In this document: in pieces, positions 5,674 through 7,043 of the stretch
Layout of the letters: each line of letters opens with the position of its first letter
How positions within the stretch are numbered: the stretch's first letter is position 1
Source of the DNA: an uncultured Lachnospiraceae bacterium
GTDB lineage: Bacteria > Bacillota > Clostridia > Lachnospirales > Anaerotignaceae
Direction: 5' to 3'
DNA: 7,043 bases
Assembly (NCBI GenBank): GCA_944384285.1
Contig: CALWSX010000075.1
Location: 1-7,043, forward strand
The notes under the pieces: generated by a model
Told to the model about the DNA's origin: nothing
The model's input: the letters and a program-made list of their open reading frames with translations, nothing else
The model's database searches: none
Position numbers and translations under genes: made by a program

Positions 5674-7043
5674 AACTATAATAGGCCTTGAAGTCCATAC
5701 TGAGCTTAAAACAAAAACTAAGCTTTTTTGTTCTTGCAAAACGGATTTTGGAGCAAAACCAAATTCACAGGTTTGTGAGGTATGTATGGGAATGCCAGGG
5801 GCGTTACCTGTTTTAAACAAAAAAGTTTTGGAATATGCAATAATGCTTGGACTTGCTTTAAATTGTGAAATTACAAAAGAAATATTTTTTGACAGAAAAA
5901 ATTATTTCTATCCGGATCTCCCAAAAGGCTATCAAACAAGCCAGCTTTATTTTCCTATATGTCAAAATGGTTTTTTGGAAGTTGAAAGTGGAGAAACTAT
6001 TAAAAAAATAGGAATAAAAGAAATACATATGGAAGAAGATGCGGGAAAGCTTTTACATTTTGAAGGAGAGGGTACTTGTGTTGATTATAACAGAGCTGGT
6101 GTACCTCTTTTAGAAATAGTAACTATGGCAGATTTCAGAAATGAAGAAGAAACGGTAGCTTTTCTTACCAAACTTAAAGGAATTTTGAAAGCTTTAGAAA
6201 TTTCTGACTGTAAAATGGAACAAGGTTCTTTAAGGGTAGATGTAAACTTATCTGTGAGAGAAAAAGGAAAAAACGAGTTTGGAACAAGGACAGAAATGAA
6301 AAACCTAAACTCTTTTAAGGCTGTTAAAAGGGCGATAATTACAGAATCAAAACGTCAAATTGAGGTTATAAAATCTGGCAAAGAAGTACTTCTTGAAACA
6401 AGAAAATGGGACGATATAAAGTGTGAAAGTTCTGCTATGCGAAAAAAAGAATCAGCAAAAGATTACAGATATTTTCCAGATGCCGATTTGCCAAAAATAT
6501 TTATTACCGATGATTTTATAAATGAAGTAAAAAGTAAAATGAATAAACTTCCTGATGAAATAAAGAGTGAAATTATTTCAAAATATGGTTTTACAAAAAA
6601 GGAAGTAGATATTTTAACAGAAAGTAAAACACTTATTGAATTGTTTGAAAATACAAATTTAATCTGTAATAATCCTAAGGAAGTTTTAAACATTATTCTT
6701 GGTGAAGTTTTAAGACTTGTAGGAGAAGCTCAAATATACGCAGATGATTTAAAAATATCTTCCGATAAGCTTGCCGAAATAATAAATATGTCGCAAAATG
6801 GCGAAATAAATAGAACAACGGCGAAAAAACTTATAGAAGAACTTTTTTATAATGATATTGAGCCTAAAAAATATGTTTATGAAAATGATCTTTATATGAT
6901 AACTGATGAAAAAGAGATAGAAAACAGAGTTAAAAAAGTATTTGAGAAAAATAAAAATTTAATTTCAGATTATAAATCAGGAAATATTAAAATAAAAAAA
7001 TTCTTTGTAGGCGAAGCGATGAAAGAATTTAAAGGTCGTGCAG
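5663..7043 (+). CDS. gatB: Asp/Glu-tRNA amidotransferase subunit B, 3' end cut by the window
   Basis: GatB binds the misacylated tRNA, phosphorylates the Glu or Asp side chain with ATP and amidates it with ammonia from GatA. 460 residues are visible without a stop; the usual length is about 475, so only the last few are missing. The N-terminus reads IIGLEVHTEL, with E10 and H12 of the metal-binding active site. C23, C25, C38 and C41 form the zinc-type cysteine set seen in many but not all GatB proteins. The signature DRKNYFYPDLPKGYQ starts at 77, HMEEDAGK at 122, VDYNRAGVPLLEIVT at 140 and YRYFPDADLP at 268. The C-terminal helical tail (about 300-460), which reads the tRNA elbow, ends in FFVGEAMKEFKGRA. 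The ATG has AAGGTG 6 nt upstream and overlaps the end of gatA by 11 nt in another frame, a sign of coupled translation. Confidence 0.97.
   Translation, partial: MEFETIIGLEVHTELKTKTKLFCSCKTDFGAKPNSQVCEVCMGMPGALPVLNKKVLEYAIMLGLALNCEITKEIFFDRKNYFYPDLPKGYQTSQLYFPICQNGFLEVESGETIKKIGIKEIHMEEDAGKLLHFEGEGTCVDYNRAGVPLLEIVTMADFRNEEETVAFLTKLKGILKALEISDCKMEQGSLRVDVNLSVREKGKNEFGTRTEMKNLNSFKAVKRAIITESKRQIEVIKSGKEVLLETRKWDDIKCESSAMRKKESAKDYRYFPDADLPKIFITDDFINEVKSKMNKLPDEIKSEIISKYGFTKKEVDILTESKTLIELFENTNLICNNPKEVLNIILGEVLRLVGEAQIYADDLKISSDKLAEIINMSQNGEINRTTAKKLIEELFYNDIEPKKYVYENDLYMITDEKEIENRVKKVFEKNKNLISDYKSGNIKIKKFFVGEAMKEFKGRA

Overview
The window comes from an AT-rich genome. Strong AAGGAGG-type ribosome binding sites, a Bacillus-type pyrimidine-nucleoside phosphorylase and heavy use of ATA, AGA and A/T-ending codons point to a low-GC Firmicute, most likely a member of the Clostridia. 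The species cannot be told from the sequence. Six genes are seen in whole or nearly so, plus the tail of a seventh, and the coding density is high. The longest stretch without a gene is 142 bases (3859-4000).

Left part (1-335): the 3' end of a rightward gene whose C-terminus resembles the flagellin lysine-N-methylase (FliB) family. A clear rho-independent terminator follows, with its T-tract oriented for this gene.

Middle (336-3858), leftward operon: pyrimidine-nucleoside phosphorylase (pdp/deoA), then phosphopentomutase (deoB), then a 324-residue membrane-anchored protein of unknown function. The first two form a nucleoside salvage route. The phosphorylase releases the base and makes (deoxy)ribose-1-phosphate, and DeoB converts this to the 5-phosphate for entry into central metabolism. 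The usual next enzyme, deoxyribose-phosphate aldolase (DeoC), is not in the window. The unknown protein has one N-terminal membrane helix, a short coiled coil and a probable beta-rich extracytoplasmic part. No terminator separates it from deoB. A perfect 22-bp tandem duplication spans the deoB stop codon and the gap between the two genes.

Right part (3859-7043), rightward operon: gatC, gatA and gatB, the three subunits of the glutamine-dependent amidotransferase that makes Gln-tRNA(Gln) and/or Asn-tRNA(Asn) by transamidation. The genes are tightly packed: 11 nt between gatC and gatA, and an 11-nt overlap between gatA and gatB. gatB runs off the right edge, probably only a short distance before its end. 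A divergent region of 142 bp holds plausible SigA-type promoters for both operons; the gatCAB promoter is the better one, with an extended -10.

Most of the window is ordinary core metabolism and translation. I see no defence system, mobile element, CRISPR array or RNA gene. The items most worth a second look are the uncharacterised membrane protein in the deo operon, the 22-bp duplication at the deoB end, and a GatA that lacks about 20 residues at its N-terminus.
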